64,000 nucleotides of DNA from Adiantum capillus-veneris (Eukaryota > Streptophyta > Polypodiopsida > Polypodiales > Pteridaceae): positions 109,626,549 to 109,690,548 of the forward strand of contig CM043953.1 in the NCBI GenBank assembly GCA_014529385.2, read 5' to 3'. The number at the start of each line of letters is the position of its first letter. The stretch's first letter is position 1. Both the position numbers and the translations under genes were made by a program. Shown piece by piece: positions 9,708-21,959 of the stretch. Below the pieces are notes generated by a model, which was given only the letters and a program-made list of their open reading frames with translations, was not told where the DNA came from and did not search any database.

Positions 9708-10224
9708 ACTTACTCTGACATGATATGTGCAGTCTTGGATTGCTGACAAGGATGACTTCCTTCGGCGGCGGACTCAAGAGTATCGTGGAAGGGATGCGGC
9801 CCTAGCGCAGTACCTTTCAAAGCTTTACGAGTCGCCGATAGTAGTTTTTCACAATTCCATGTCACAAGAGGGTTCAATAGCAACTTACACATTCAAGACA
9901 CTATCACGCTTCTTGGGTGGACCCGTGCTGCCCAAAAGTGCAGATAAAGTCATTCTTGTGGACAAAGTGTTTGCTAGAGATTGTTTTGGTTACTGCCCGG
10001 GCTATACAGGTGGTCGGGCAGCGTATTACTACACCTACACAACAATGGCACTAGCTCTTGGTAGACAAAACCCAGATGAACTTTTAGAGTATGGCAAACA
10101 TCTCATGATTCGTTACAAGGGTGACGTGCCAAAAAATAAAATTGAACCTTCAAAATCTTGATACATGTCAAGTAGCAATTGTATAAGATCATGTATTACA
10201 TAAATTTTGTACAATGTCATCCAC

Positions 10225-12283
10225 TTAGAGTATCTTTCTCCACTTGTGGTTCACATACACCATTGTCTCTCTCCACCTTCGTTGACTTTCACGAGCTCTG
10301 GAGTTGTTGTATGCCATTGATCTTTTAACTTTTTGTTGTTGTAAATGTCTGATGGCTTGTGCTGTTGCTGAATTTTCCAAGACTTCTTTTGCCTGCATTC
10401 GATGAATGATTCTACGATAGAACCATTCAAATAGTTCTCTCAAAATGTTAGCCTTGATTCGAGAGCCACCATGTCGTGTGTGCCTGAAATAAGCATTTCT
10501 CGCCATGTAATGAGACTTTTCCATCCCTTGGGTATTCCATATTGCCGGGTTCCCATACTTTTGTATAAAATATGGTAAATGATTGAAGATGATGTGCTGG
10601 ATATGAAAATAGATTAGTTAGAATGTTTTACACTCACATAGCTGCACATAAAAGAGAATCAAATACACGATAATACCATGTAGTGAGTAATCTGGGTGTC
10701 TGTCCATGCTATCTTGAATGATTTTTTGAGAAGGTTGAGATTCTCCTTGAACTTGTTCATATCACCTTGTGACCAGTCATCTTTGTCGCACATCAAAAAT
10801 AGGATGTCTATTGATCGCCAAACCTCAGCCTTCGCGTTACGAGGAGTTGGTTCTTGGTCTTTGACTGCAATATGTAGCTTTTTCCAGCTCTAATACTCTA
10901 CCTTGATAACATAAGATGTGTTATATATTTTTCCATGTTTTGTTAGCTTCGGATATCTTGTACCTTGGGGTTTAGATAAAAACCTCCGTGCCTTACTCCA
11001 CCGATGGATGGTTTGCATGGGACATCCTTCTCAACAGTTGATCTCTCTTCATCCCGCTGGATTTTCACATTGCCACCATGAAGCCCCATATCCGACAGTA
11101 CCAATTCTAAGCACTGCAGGGCTACTTGTCGCTCTACTGAGTTCTTAATCTTCCAAGAAAACCTGATATATAAGTAGACCAATTTCTCTACAATTCTACA
11201 AAGGGCGGCATGCATTGTACACATGTGGACATTCACAAGTGGTATTTTCAAAACCGGTCGAAAAGCAGGATCCTCAATGTGACGTGTTGGAGATTTTCTC
11301 CACCACTTTGGGTCCATGACCTTTGCAGGCTCCATGAAGAACAAACACGGCGACTTTCCCATTGCACCCATTCCACAATTATACATGTACTTTAATGTTT
11401 GGAGGAAACCTGCAAGATGCCACTGAACTTGAAAGTCTCCCCTTCCATCTAGACGTAGTACCTCTCCCTGGTTAGTCTGTTGATCAATCACCTCCGGAAT
11501 ATTAGTTCGATGGAACACCCAATATAGAATCTCATGATCTTCTTTCTTTACCTGCAACACAAAATAAATGAGACTTAAGTAGATGTGAACATTTGAGCTT
11601 ACCTGAGAATCTCGCTTATCTCAAACGCACCAAGCCACCATATGTTAGATTCTGATTGAACACTAAAATATAGAGGATCATCACTGGGACACTTTGAGAG
11701 GGATCTATTTATTAAAGTAATAGTAACACGCTCTAGCTTTTTCTCTTTAACAAGCTCACACTCATCCAGTTTTAACACAAAATGTAATACCCCTCGTGAC
11801 TCTTCAAATGTGATGTAAAACTCCACCATTCTCTTCTGTAACATCTGCAGTTCCATAAAAATATTATTGAACTCATCATATGCCATGTTTGCTCCATGGC
11901 CACTGTAAGTTGCTTTAATATGAAAGGGCTGTCCAAGATAGTCTCCCTGTGCCTCATTAAGCTGAAGCCTCTCTTTTCAAACACTTGAGGCTGATGGTAG
12001 AAGTTTGGATTTTATACCCTTCTTAACAAAGATGGATGAGACAGACTTTTGGATAGCCGAATATCCTCTTTTGCTTACACCAAGTGAATCAAGTGTGCCT
12101 TGTATCTCTTTTGCAGGCACTGAGTTCTCTGAAATAAAGCGGTCCACTACATTTTGTTGTAGGACCTTAAACTTCTTGTCATGTACTATATCTGCTGCCA
12201 GGCTTCTACTTATAAGTGGCTTCAATCTCTTTCCTATATTGGCTTTGGGGTCAATGTTTTCCTTGTCAGGATAGATTGAATCT
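10225..12283 (-). pseudogene. multi-exon DDE-transposase-like gene, broken
   Basis: Exons on the minus strand: 12283-11603, 11551-10964, 10889-10677 and 10596-10225; the last three join in phase 0. The first has an in-frame TGA (11977-11979), and its junction to the second is out of phase. Features typical of RNase H-fold transposases: a strand-rich start, VLRLDGRGDFQVQWHLAGFL followed by TLKYMYNCG (Asp in a strand, then the commonly seen helix), a Cys/His-containing segment (NVHMCTMHAAL), and near the end NTQGMEKSHY, where a helix-borne Glu would be the third acidic residue. I cannot name the superfamily. An upstream stretch (12675-12424) joins in phase but carries a TGA and a TAG and may belong to the neighbouring CACTA element instead. 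Role inferred: mobilising the surrounding element. Confidence 0.5.
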
Positions 12284-12423
12284 CTACATGAAGACAATGC
12301 ATAAGTAAATAACAGAAAATTTGCTTCACTAACACTATTTAGGCACATGAAAACAATGCATAACAAGAAAAAACAAAAAGATTACTTAACTAAGACAATG
12401 TAGCCAACCAAGAAGCATCACCT

Positions 12424-12675
12424 TAATGCTCGGATTCTTTTCTTGAGACCTCCGGATGCAACCTACAATGTTTCAAGATTGCGCAATTTCTTCTTTCGGA
12501 TACGACCACCCAAGATGGTGTCCTTCATTTGACAACTTCTCACCTCAAGCGATCAGCGAGACTGTAAGGCCTCCCAGTCTACAGGCTCTCTTGAAGCTTC
12601 AAGATCATTCAGTACTTCATAGATACCTCTGCGATATCCATCTGACTCCTCCTCGCGTGTCGGAGCTCGATGCAT
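12424..12675 (-). other. short coding-like exon of uncertain ownership
   Basis: On the minus strand an ATG at 12675 opens a frame (MHRAPTREEESDGYRRGIY at its start) that continues to a donor at 12424, interrupted by a TGA near 12555 and a TAG at 12463-12465. It is rich in Arg/Lys (GGRIRKKKLRN). It can be spliced in phase to 12283, making it the 5' exon of the transposase-like gene, or it may be the tail of the CACTA Transposase_24 gene just upstream. I cannot decide. Confidence 0.35.
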
Positions 12676-12756
12676 CGTAAGATTCTGCGTTTATACAAAA
12701 ATCAAAGTAATAAGAATACATGATTCATCGCGTTTTAAAAAACGCCATAGTTAAGA

Positions 12757-13710
12757 TTGGATTAGAAATTCACAAACTCATAGCGAAAGGTGTCGAAGCC
12801 TCCGCTGCCAAGATGAGATGTCCCCCTAGTCATCTATCGTACTTGCGCGGCCTCACGCTGCTGTCTGAACCGCGTGGCCGCTGTCCGCTCATCCTCCCTA
12901 ATCTTCAGCCACGTCTCGTGTGGGATGCCCGAAGGCTTCATCGAGCCGGTCCTGAAAGCCTTCCGAGCTGCATCTCGTCAATGTTTCAAGGTGTCCCGTG
13001 CAACACCCTTGATCCACCGCACCAAAACAACGGAAGAACCCGGAGCAGGCTGGTACTCTCTCAGGATGGTCTCCACTATGTAAGTGACTTTTTCCTTTCC
13101 TTGCTGATCCCAAGACGTCAGAATGCTGGTCGAAAACTACAGCTCCACGAGCTGGCGAATCCGCTGTCGCATCTCAGTCCCGACTCTATCCATGTCAACA
13201 GAACCATCTCCCCGTACAGTATAGAGCTTGGAGGCACTAGGATCGTATGCCCCCCAAGGTGTCCGAGGTGTGCCAAGAGGTGTGTCGAGAGGTGTGCCTG
13301 GGTAGGACGGGGGTCGTGAGCGAGGAGGGGTCGAAGCATCTGTGGACCCTCCTCCACAGCAACCACCACCTCCACCTGACGATCGCCGAGATCGGCGAGT
13401 GCGCCTGTGTTGCGGAGATGAGGACGTACCCGCCTCTGTCCCACCCCTAGGTGTCGAAGCGGCCGTGATGGGAGAAGAAGTCGTCGTACCCATAGGCGTC
13501 CCCCCCCTAAGGCATCGAACCCTCGGGTGTGAAGCCCGGAGGCGTAGTACTCGTGCCTCTGGCTACCCAGTATTGAGAAGCCTCTGCCATCTGAGAAGGC
13601 GTCATCCGTGTAACGAAGCCCATGAATGCATCTGCACTCATGGAAGTGGGATCTGGAATCTCGTCTGCTATACTAAAGTCCTGCACAAAGAAAGTAAAAT
13701 AAAGCGTCAA
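12757..13710 (-). pseudogene. Transposase_24 (Ptta/En/Spm)-like second CACTA gene
   Basis: The reading is pieced together from two open stretches and a third frame. 13710-13507 and 13493-13137 give a Gly/Thr/Pro-rich N-terminus ending in GSVDMDRVGTEMRQRIRQL. Then 13081-12841 in another frame gives TILREYQPAPG, then ARDTLKH with a stop codon where the family has Trp, then SGIPHETWLKIREDERTAA. A remnant of the family's His-Thr-Gly-Ser segment (SHLGSGGF) follows near 12810. Order and spacing fit Transposase_24 proteins, which are thought to help transposition or bind subterminal repeats. Multiple frame changes and stops make it a pseudogene. Confidence 0.6.
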
Positions 13711-13778
13711 AACACAGTTGTTTAAATTAACTTTAAGCTTAATTTTAAATCAAAGTCTTCACAGAAACACTTACAGGC

Positions 13779-16700
13779 CTAGGCCTCGACGAGTGAGGCA
13801 TCATCGATAAGATCTTGCATCGTATCATCGTCTATCTCTAATTGCAAACATAACTCTACCCCAACTCGTTCTGGAAGATTGTCTTCATCCATTGCATTTT
13901 CATCTACAAGTGTCAATTCTGCCTCGTCTGCGTCATCCCTCGTATATTTGTCAGCTTCCTCTGCCATACCTTCGTCCATCTCATCTAATGTCACAATAGT
14001 ATGGACGTCGTCTGTCTGACTTTCCTCCAGGAGATCTTGCCCTTCAAATACTTGTTTATTTCTTGGAGTAACCTGAACCACAAACCACCACTGTCGCTCT
14101 CGAGGGTTCGATACAAAGACCACTTGCTCGCAATGTTCAGGGAGAGCAAATGTGTCGCTCGCATCTGTCCAAATCTTTGTAGAATCTATTTGCACAAGTT
14201 TGTTTCCATCTCTGCGTACCGTTGCATTGCGACCAGAAGTAATCACCTTGAACCACTTCACATCCAAAAAAACATCTCAAACCGCCTGAAGCTTACTCTT
14301 AGGATATCTGACACCAGACCACAGTAATCCAGGTTGCTAGTGCTCTCATTCGTGTCTCTAGCACTGGCCCTGCTCTTCTGCATGAAACTAACCATTACCC
14401 CACTGTCAAACGTGTTTCTTCTGCTGTCAATTTGTTGTGTTCTGAAATGCTTTCCATGCGACCACAGTGCCATGTATGTATGATACTTCCAGTCACATTC
14501 AATAGCCAGCTCTTCCTCTTCTAGAGATATGGGTTCTCCGATCTGTCGAGCTGCTCTCACTGTCTTGCCCAACCATGCCATTGTAGGGAATTTAGGTAGA
14601 GGAGTGAGATAGTCTAGCAAGGGTAAGCTTCTAGTCGTTCGACTTCGCCTGAAATCCTGTCGCTCTAGATTGCGTCTCTCTTTCTCTTCTTCGTACCTTT
14701 CAAGACATTTTTGCATCGGCGCTGAATTTAGTATACAGAACTTCATGATCTTTTCTCGCATGGCCTGGTTCATTTTCTTCGGCACCCCTTGCCCTTGCGG
14801 CTCCTCTCCCACCAGTCTTGCATCCTCCTCATCGCTCCACAGTCGAGGCATTTCTGGGTCAGAAATGGATAGAAATTCGGTCGTCAATACAAGAGACTCT
14901 TGCACCAACCATCCTTCTGCCATGCTCCCCTCTGGACGCGCTTTTTGGCGAACAAAACCCTTAAGTGTTTTCATGAACCGCTCTAGAAAGAACATCCAAC
15001 GGCTGTGGACTATACCTGCCACTGCAACCTCATCTACTACATGGACGAGCAAGTGCATTTGGATAGTTAGGCAGATCATGGGTAGATAGTTCTCAATCAT
15101 TCAAACTGCCTCAATGGAGTTAGCCCTGGCGATTGCAATAGATTCCTCCCGTATCTCCTTGGAAGAGATCCACCGCACTAGCTCTAAAATCTTGTATATG
15201 CAGGTCCGCACTTCCTCCATTAAACACCCCTTGATTGCAATTGGAAGAATAATTTGCAAGAACTTATGCCAGTTGTGCGATTTCAACCCTGACAGTTGAT
15301 CGTCACGGGTGAGTGCTGTCTTGAGACATCGCATATATCCTGTTGGCGTCCTGAACTCTGAAATCACCTTTTTCACTTGTCGCTCTTCGTTTTTTAGCAA
15401 TACCCATGGCGCTCTTGGAAGTTTTGTTTGACCAGCTGCATTGGTGAAAGGCCACAGCTCTGGCATCTTTCCAACCGTCTGCAAATCATCTCGTGAAGCT
15501 CGATTGTCTTTCATTCCCATGATTGTCTTCCAGAGGAGCTCTCCCACATTCTTGAATATATGCATTGGATCCAGCAAATGGTTAATTAGTAGATCACCCC
15601 AGTACAGTAACGTATGGAGAATGGACAAACGTTTCATGCCTGGAACAGGTTGCCCCTCATGTTGCTCCCATCGGCGACGCCACTCTTGTACATGCATAGG
15701 ACGACATTCGACGCGAACAAGCTGGCCTTCGCGCAAGTGATGGCCATCTGGAAGATAACGGTGGTGGCCTTGATAAATTGTCTTTCGAAGAGAGGTAGAA
15801 TAGCGCACATCCAAAGACTGCCCGCAAATTGGACATGCATTGTATCCCGAAGTTGTTAGTCTTGCATATATCAAAGCATGAATCAGGCCAAGGCAAAGGG
15901 CTTGCGAATAGCCAGAATTTTATAAATCAATAACCATTACGAGAAGAATCTCCGTATCCTAGCCAATCATGCATATTCCACATAAGAAGTCCATGGATCC
16001 TTGCATGCTGTTGTCCTACTGGTTCAACCGCATCTGCTATGTCGATCCCATGCCATAAATACTGGAGCTCGTCAACTAGTGGAGCTAGATAAACATCCAT
16101 GGTTTTTGCCTTGAACTTACCAGGTACAATCAAGCTTAAAATCAAATGACCCTTCTTGATAGCAAGCCACGGCGGGAGGTTGTAATTGATAAGGCACACA
16201 GGCCAAGTGCTCCATGACGAGCTTCTCAAGCCAAATGGATTGACTCCATCCATTGCCATGCCTAAACGCAAATTGCGTGGTTCACTCTTAAAATGTGGCC
16301 ACCTGGTATCTTCAATGTGCCTCCAAGCCTTCGAATCAGCGGGCACCCTAAATGTTGCGTCAGTGGATCTATTCATAGAATGCTACCGCATCAACTTTGC
16401 AATGGAACCACAACGAAACATGTTTTTTATCCTAGGAGTAATAGGGAAATGCCGCAACACTTTAGCTGGCACTGTCTCGCCAACTGCATCTTGTTTGTAG
16501 CGCATTGCTCCGCACTTAGGACACGACAGACAATCTGCGAATTCATTGCGAAAAAGAATGCAATCATTTGGACATGCATGAATCTTGTTGTAGTCCAAGC
16601 CAAATGAGGTCAGAAGTTGCTTTGCGTCTGGCCTGGAGGGGGGCATTTCATTGCCAGCCGGGAGAAGTTGCTCCCGCAATAACCTGTTTAAGCCACATCA

Positions 16701-17279
16701 AATTAAAAGCTCTCCGAGCACATCACCATTGCAATCGGAAAATCTCTTTTGTAAATTACGTACCTAAACAAAGCAGTGACGCTTGCATCTGACCACCCGT
16801 ACACTGACTGAAGATTCAAAAACGCCAGACAAGTATGAAGCACATATATTTTGGCGCCTTCATAGATTGGTTGACGTGCCAACTTCCTCAACATGTCTTC
16901 AAGAGATAAGCGCACGGCTTCTGGTGCTGCTTCGTTCGCGTTCTCCTCGCTTGTCTGGAAGAAGGCATCCAACATCTCCTCCATGCCGTCGTCTTCTGTC
17001 TGTAAGCTCTTTTCTGCTTCCATGCGTGGCTCTATATTGGTCGGACCTTCACACATAATCTTCTTTCTCTCTCTCTCTCTCAGATGTAGGTGCTATGTCG
17101 CGGAAATCAATGCCCGTTCCGTAGGAGTCGTATCGCAGATTCTGTACGGTTTCTCTAGAAAAATCTCCGTACTTGTGCACATGCTCATTACATTTCCTAT
17201 GCTTGTGCAGGATTTGATACTTGCAGAGCGTGCATGAGCATGCAATCTTTTCCTCCATGTTAGTTGATGACGTTGCCAT
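13779..17279 (-). pseudogene. CACTA TNP2-type transposase (Transposase_21, DUF4218, DUF4216), broken
   Basis: Read on the minus strand. 17279-17049: transposase-associated zinc-binding start (CSCTLCKYQ...CNEHVHKYGDF). 17056-16703: acidic helical segment. 16679-15927: Transposase_21, with ACPNDCILFRNEF, a CPKCG finger, then DGVNPFGLRSSSWSTWPVCL and NLPPWLAIKKGHLILSLIVP. 15874-15101: GYNACPICGQSLD and LDPMHIFKNV, the second acidic region. 15100-14258: DUF4218 (HLLVHVVDE, HSRWMFFLERFMKTLKGF, RPEGSMAEGW). 14267-13779: DUF4216 (PEHCEQVVFVSNP). Breaks: TAG near 16383, TGA at about 15101 and a one-base frameshift in a poly-T run near 14267; an intron probably separates 15927 and 15874. It cuts and joins CACTA ends in its intact form. 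Confidence 0.88.
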
Positions 17280-18830
<1,551 letters not shown>

Positions 18831-18980
18831 AGAGAGAGAGAGAGAGAGAGAAAGAGAGGGGTTGGGGAGGGTGGAGATGGACATAATACCTGCGCAGCAG
18901 GTTTCGGCCAAGACCCGAGCAGGCGAAAATGGCCCCTGTGCGCAGGTTTCGCTTTTTTTCCCCAAATTTTTTTGCGTCAA

Positions 18981-19141
18981 TATACGCGTCGCTATACGCG
19001 TGACAAATAAAATCCTTTCCACGCGTATATCGACGCACACTGCGATGTGTATAGCGACGTCCGCTAATGTCGTCGATATACGCGTGGAAAAGCATGGCCG
19101 TCGATATATACGCGTCAATATCTTCATTTAGTGTTGTAGTG
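18981..19141. repeat. CACTA right terminus with TATACGCGT subterminal repeats
   Basis: TATACGCGT occurs at 18981, 18993, 19077 and 19107 and inverted (ACGCGTATA) at 19021, mixed with CGACG and GCGTCAATA motifs. The block ends TTTAGTGTTGTAGTG at 19141, the reverse of CACTACAACACTAAA. Short repeated motifs of about 10 bp in both orientations next to a CACTA end are what TNPA/TNPD-type proteins bind in known elements. Confidence 0.7.
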
Positions 19142-19617
19142 TCATCAAGCACGACAAGCACCTCAAGCATAGGTCCGGTTCCCACCTCAAGCTCAGCCCT
19201 AGCTTGCCTAACGTCAAAGGACTTAAAACTATCCATTGGAGGTCTTTAATGAAGCTAACCCTAAGGTATTTTATGCTTCATAATTTAGCCTTGCATAGGT
19301 CGGGTTCCCACCTCAATCGGGTTCCCACCTCAAGCTCAGCCCTACCTTGCGTAAGGTCAAAGGGCTTTTGACACTACCCATTGAAGGTCTTTAATGAAGC
19401 TAACCCTAAGGTCTTTTAAGCTCCATTAGTTAGCGTTGCTCTTTGATAGACCATCTCTCATTTGGACCCCTTTACAATTGGCCCCGTGTTGAGATAGGTC
19501 TGTAAGCACATGTTTATCTTCTAACCCTTGTTCCCATTTATTATCCCACATTAAATGAAATCAGTTTAATATGAGAAAATCATTTGGGTTGTTTAGATAT
19601 TAGATTTTATGGAAACT
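19142..19617 (-). mobile_element. Gypsy LTR fragment (same family as the 43-52 kb element)
   Basis: In reverse orientation this matches the first 350 or so bases of the LTR at 43375, for example GGTTCCCACCTCAAGCTCAG, then GAAGCTAACCCTAAGGTC, and ending GATATTAGATTTTATG. A segment is duplicated within it (19150-19260 and 19294-19440). It is clearly more diverged than the intact copy. Confidence 0.8.
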
Positions 19618-20439
19618 AGAGTGATGGGCATATACACAATGCATGGCAAAAAAAACCTCCTAGTGGGGGAAAAAATGTCCCAGCCATCCTAAGTGTGTTC
19701 AAACACATCACTACCACATGTATATGGTAACATCTATTGATTTTTTGGTGGAAGAAGGTTCGTGGAATTCTGGTGTCATGTTGCCATTGGTTCTATCTCA
19801 TGTTTGTTTAGAGGTTGTGCTTTTATGATTCCTACGACGCTATTTCTGGTCAATTTGGCAATGAGGACATGCATGGGCCCATTCAACCTGGTGGAAACCT
19901 TGATTGATTTTCTTCTATCTCTTTCTTGATTGTGTGGCTCCTACTTCATCATGTTCATGCTAGTCAATGTGTGGCTCCCTTGTCAGCTAGTTCACTGTGG
20001 GATTGTGTGGCTCCCATATCATCCGATTTCTTTGGTTGGGACAACTTGGTTTGGTGGTACCTGGTTAAGTCATTTTGTTTGTATTGGTAGTGCCATGGAT
20101 CATTCCAAACATGGATTTTTTTGTAATTTTTTGTGAAGGTTTCTTTTTTGGGCAAAACTCACAATGGCGAGTGAATTATATAAGCATAACCAAAAAATTA
20201 CAAATTCAAGTCATGCTTGAGACAAGCCATGACATCTCACAACATCTGTAGGTACATTAGATGAGAGGGGAGCCACCTTGCAACACTGTAGAAGGACCTC
20301 TACTAGAGTTAGGACCCAAAAATCTATCCAATCATTGCGGCATCAATAGCCCTATTCCACTCATTAGAGTTCATCTGTTTCCCTACGGCAAAAATAACTT
20401 CCCTGCTTTCTTGTATAATGTCAATGAATCTAGTTGTTT
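19618..20439. other. degenerate LINE 3' sequence, no intact gene
   Basis: Reading the minus strand downstream of the LINE fragment at 20440-20946 gives only short stop-interrupted frames. I see no other gene; the small open frames 19930-20136 and 19964-20155 have no recognisable domain. Confidence 0.4.
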
Positions 20440-20946
20440 CTAAGGTGCTCTCAAAAGCTCAAGATTTCTTGGCCATCCAAACATGTTGTAATTAGAAAAA
20501 TCTAGAAATCTATGTGCCAATAAGCAACGCTTGGCTCTTAAAAAACCATCCCACCCAGGAAGAGGTCGTTCTTGAAGAATCCAATCTTCCAGGTCTTTTT
20601 CACCCATTTGCATATCTTTCCTACAAATCCACTTATTGTTGGACACTCGTTGAATAGGTACGGGAGGTCCTCCGTAGCCATTCTGCATTACGAATATCTG
20701 TCTGGAGCAATACCTCTTGCTTGTACCTTCACACCCAATGGTAAGGCTCTCCATAGCACCTTCAAAAGAAAAATCATCATCCTAAGTGGCAAGTGTAGGC
20801 ATCAGATGTTCTTAGTGGTTGAAATCCATCTTGATTCCTACCATTGCTTGCCCCATTGCTTATGCAAACGGGAAAACCAGTCCTTTGAGATAAGAAGGGT
20901 GTTGTACACATCCTTGGTTAGGAAATGGCTATTCTTTTTTTTTTAA
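20440..20946 (-). pseudogene. 5'-truncated LINE fragment with zf-RVT region
   Basis: In one minus-strand frame the segment at 20770-20640 reads VLWRALPLGVKVQARGIAPD followed by a cysteine-bearing TEDLPYLFNECP, the reverse-transcriptase-associated zinc-finger region of plant L1-type LINEs. Upstream (20940-20840) DVYNTLLISKDWFSRLHKQW resembles the same region of the larger LINE at 35-41 kb. It carries stops and frameshifts and starts abruptly at a poly-T/A run (20935-20944). Confidence 0.6.
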
Positions 20947-21596
20947 AGTTATCAATTGAGATTAGGTTGCATTAATCACAAAAGGATACAAATATCCTTG
21001 GCATATCCTTTGTGCAGGGTTTTCCAACAAAAAAAAATACATCAAAGGGGGCAAGCCATCCACCTAGCCTTAGTTATGTAGCTTGCAATTTTGGTTCCTA
21101 CTACAATGGAGTTTTCACCAGCACGTTTCAGAACAACATTCAAAGGATCACATTTATTTTAAAAAAGTAGCACATGTTTCGATTGCCAAATGGCTCCCAA
21201 CATAGTTTCTCTTCTTATTCATATGTCAGTCAGAAGATCCAAGTTGTCGATGTATCTGGAGCCCATAACAAAGTCATGTCTAAAGAAGTGAGTTTAAAAA
21301 TGTATGTAGACCCCCTTACAGATAGTTCCCATGAAGTCTCTAATTTTTTGCCATCCCGTGATGTATGCTTTGTCGTACTTGTCGAAGGTTGGGAAGTTGC
21401 CTTTGCACTGTGTGTGAGCCTTGAAAGGCTGCAAACACACAGCTAGAGAATTTTAGCAAGCTCAAAGAACAATGGTGTGTCACTCACCTCTCAATGCTTC
21501 TATCATGAAGGATCCTCTGCTGTTGCGAAGAAGAAGCTACCACCGATGCCGCACTCTACCGCCTTGTCGCCGCCGATGTCACCGCAATGCTTGATC

Positions 21597-21652
<56 letters not shown>

Positions 21653-21959
21653 GCATACATGCACAATACACGAAGGAGGAGACAGAGATGGAGCAAGAGC
21701 ACTACTTGGCTTACACCTCAGAGAATGAGGATTTTTAGGTCAAATGGACCTTTTATAAGAGTTTGGCTCATTCACACATGAGCGCCCACAGTGGCCGTTC
21801 GTTGCAAACTACTATAAAAATAAAATAAGTGGTGTGCCTCTCATCGACGATCACCTACAAACCTATTGGACCGACAAGCCCGGTTCATGACTCAATCAAA
21901 TAAATAAAAATATGCATCCATTGTTGAAGGTGATAGGGTGTCTGTGAGGGTTAACACGT
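20947..21959. other. non-coding stretch with one (CT)n tract
   Basis: No recognisable gene. (CT)n lies at 21599-21651. The 90-codon frame at 21174-21446 has no known motif. Confidence 0.5.

Larger units (their letters stand above)
7553..10161 (+). pseudogene. three-exon gene of unknown function (acidic N-terminus, conserved C-terminal domain)
   Basis: Predicted exons: 7553-7601 (ATG; donor AAAG/GTGATC), 8322-9646 (acceptor GAATAG) and 9733-10161. The junctions keep frame (phase 1, then phase 0), giving about 600 codons. The second intron (9647-9732) contains a (TG)n tract. Exon 1 is less certain than the others. One in-frame TAG at 9032-9034 breaks the frame. The N-terminal half is Ser/Glu/Asp-rich and looks disordered (SEDSSDDEAMETSS near 9392). 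The last exon is hydrophobic and ordered, with FHNSMSQEGS, DKVFARDCFGYCPGYTGG, then YYYTYTTMALALG. I do not recognise the family. It diverges from the H3/Ulp1 gene and converges on the transposase-like gene with only 63 nt between stops, which suggests a common element. Confidence 0.55.

Noticed and set aside
12327-12335. Left CACTA terminus (CACTAACACTA)
   Set aside because: It lacks the TATACGCGT subterminal repeats and lies in what looks like an intron of the transposase-like gene; the similarity to the right end is weak.
3916-12465. U-to-C RNA editing repairing the stop codons
   Set aside because: Such editing is known from fern and hornwort organelles, while this sequence is clearly nuclear; simple decay is more likely.
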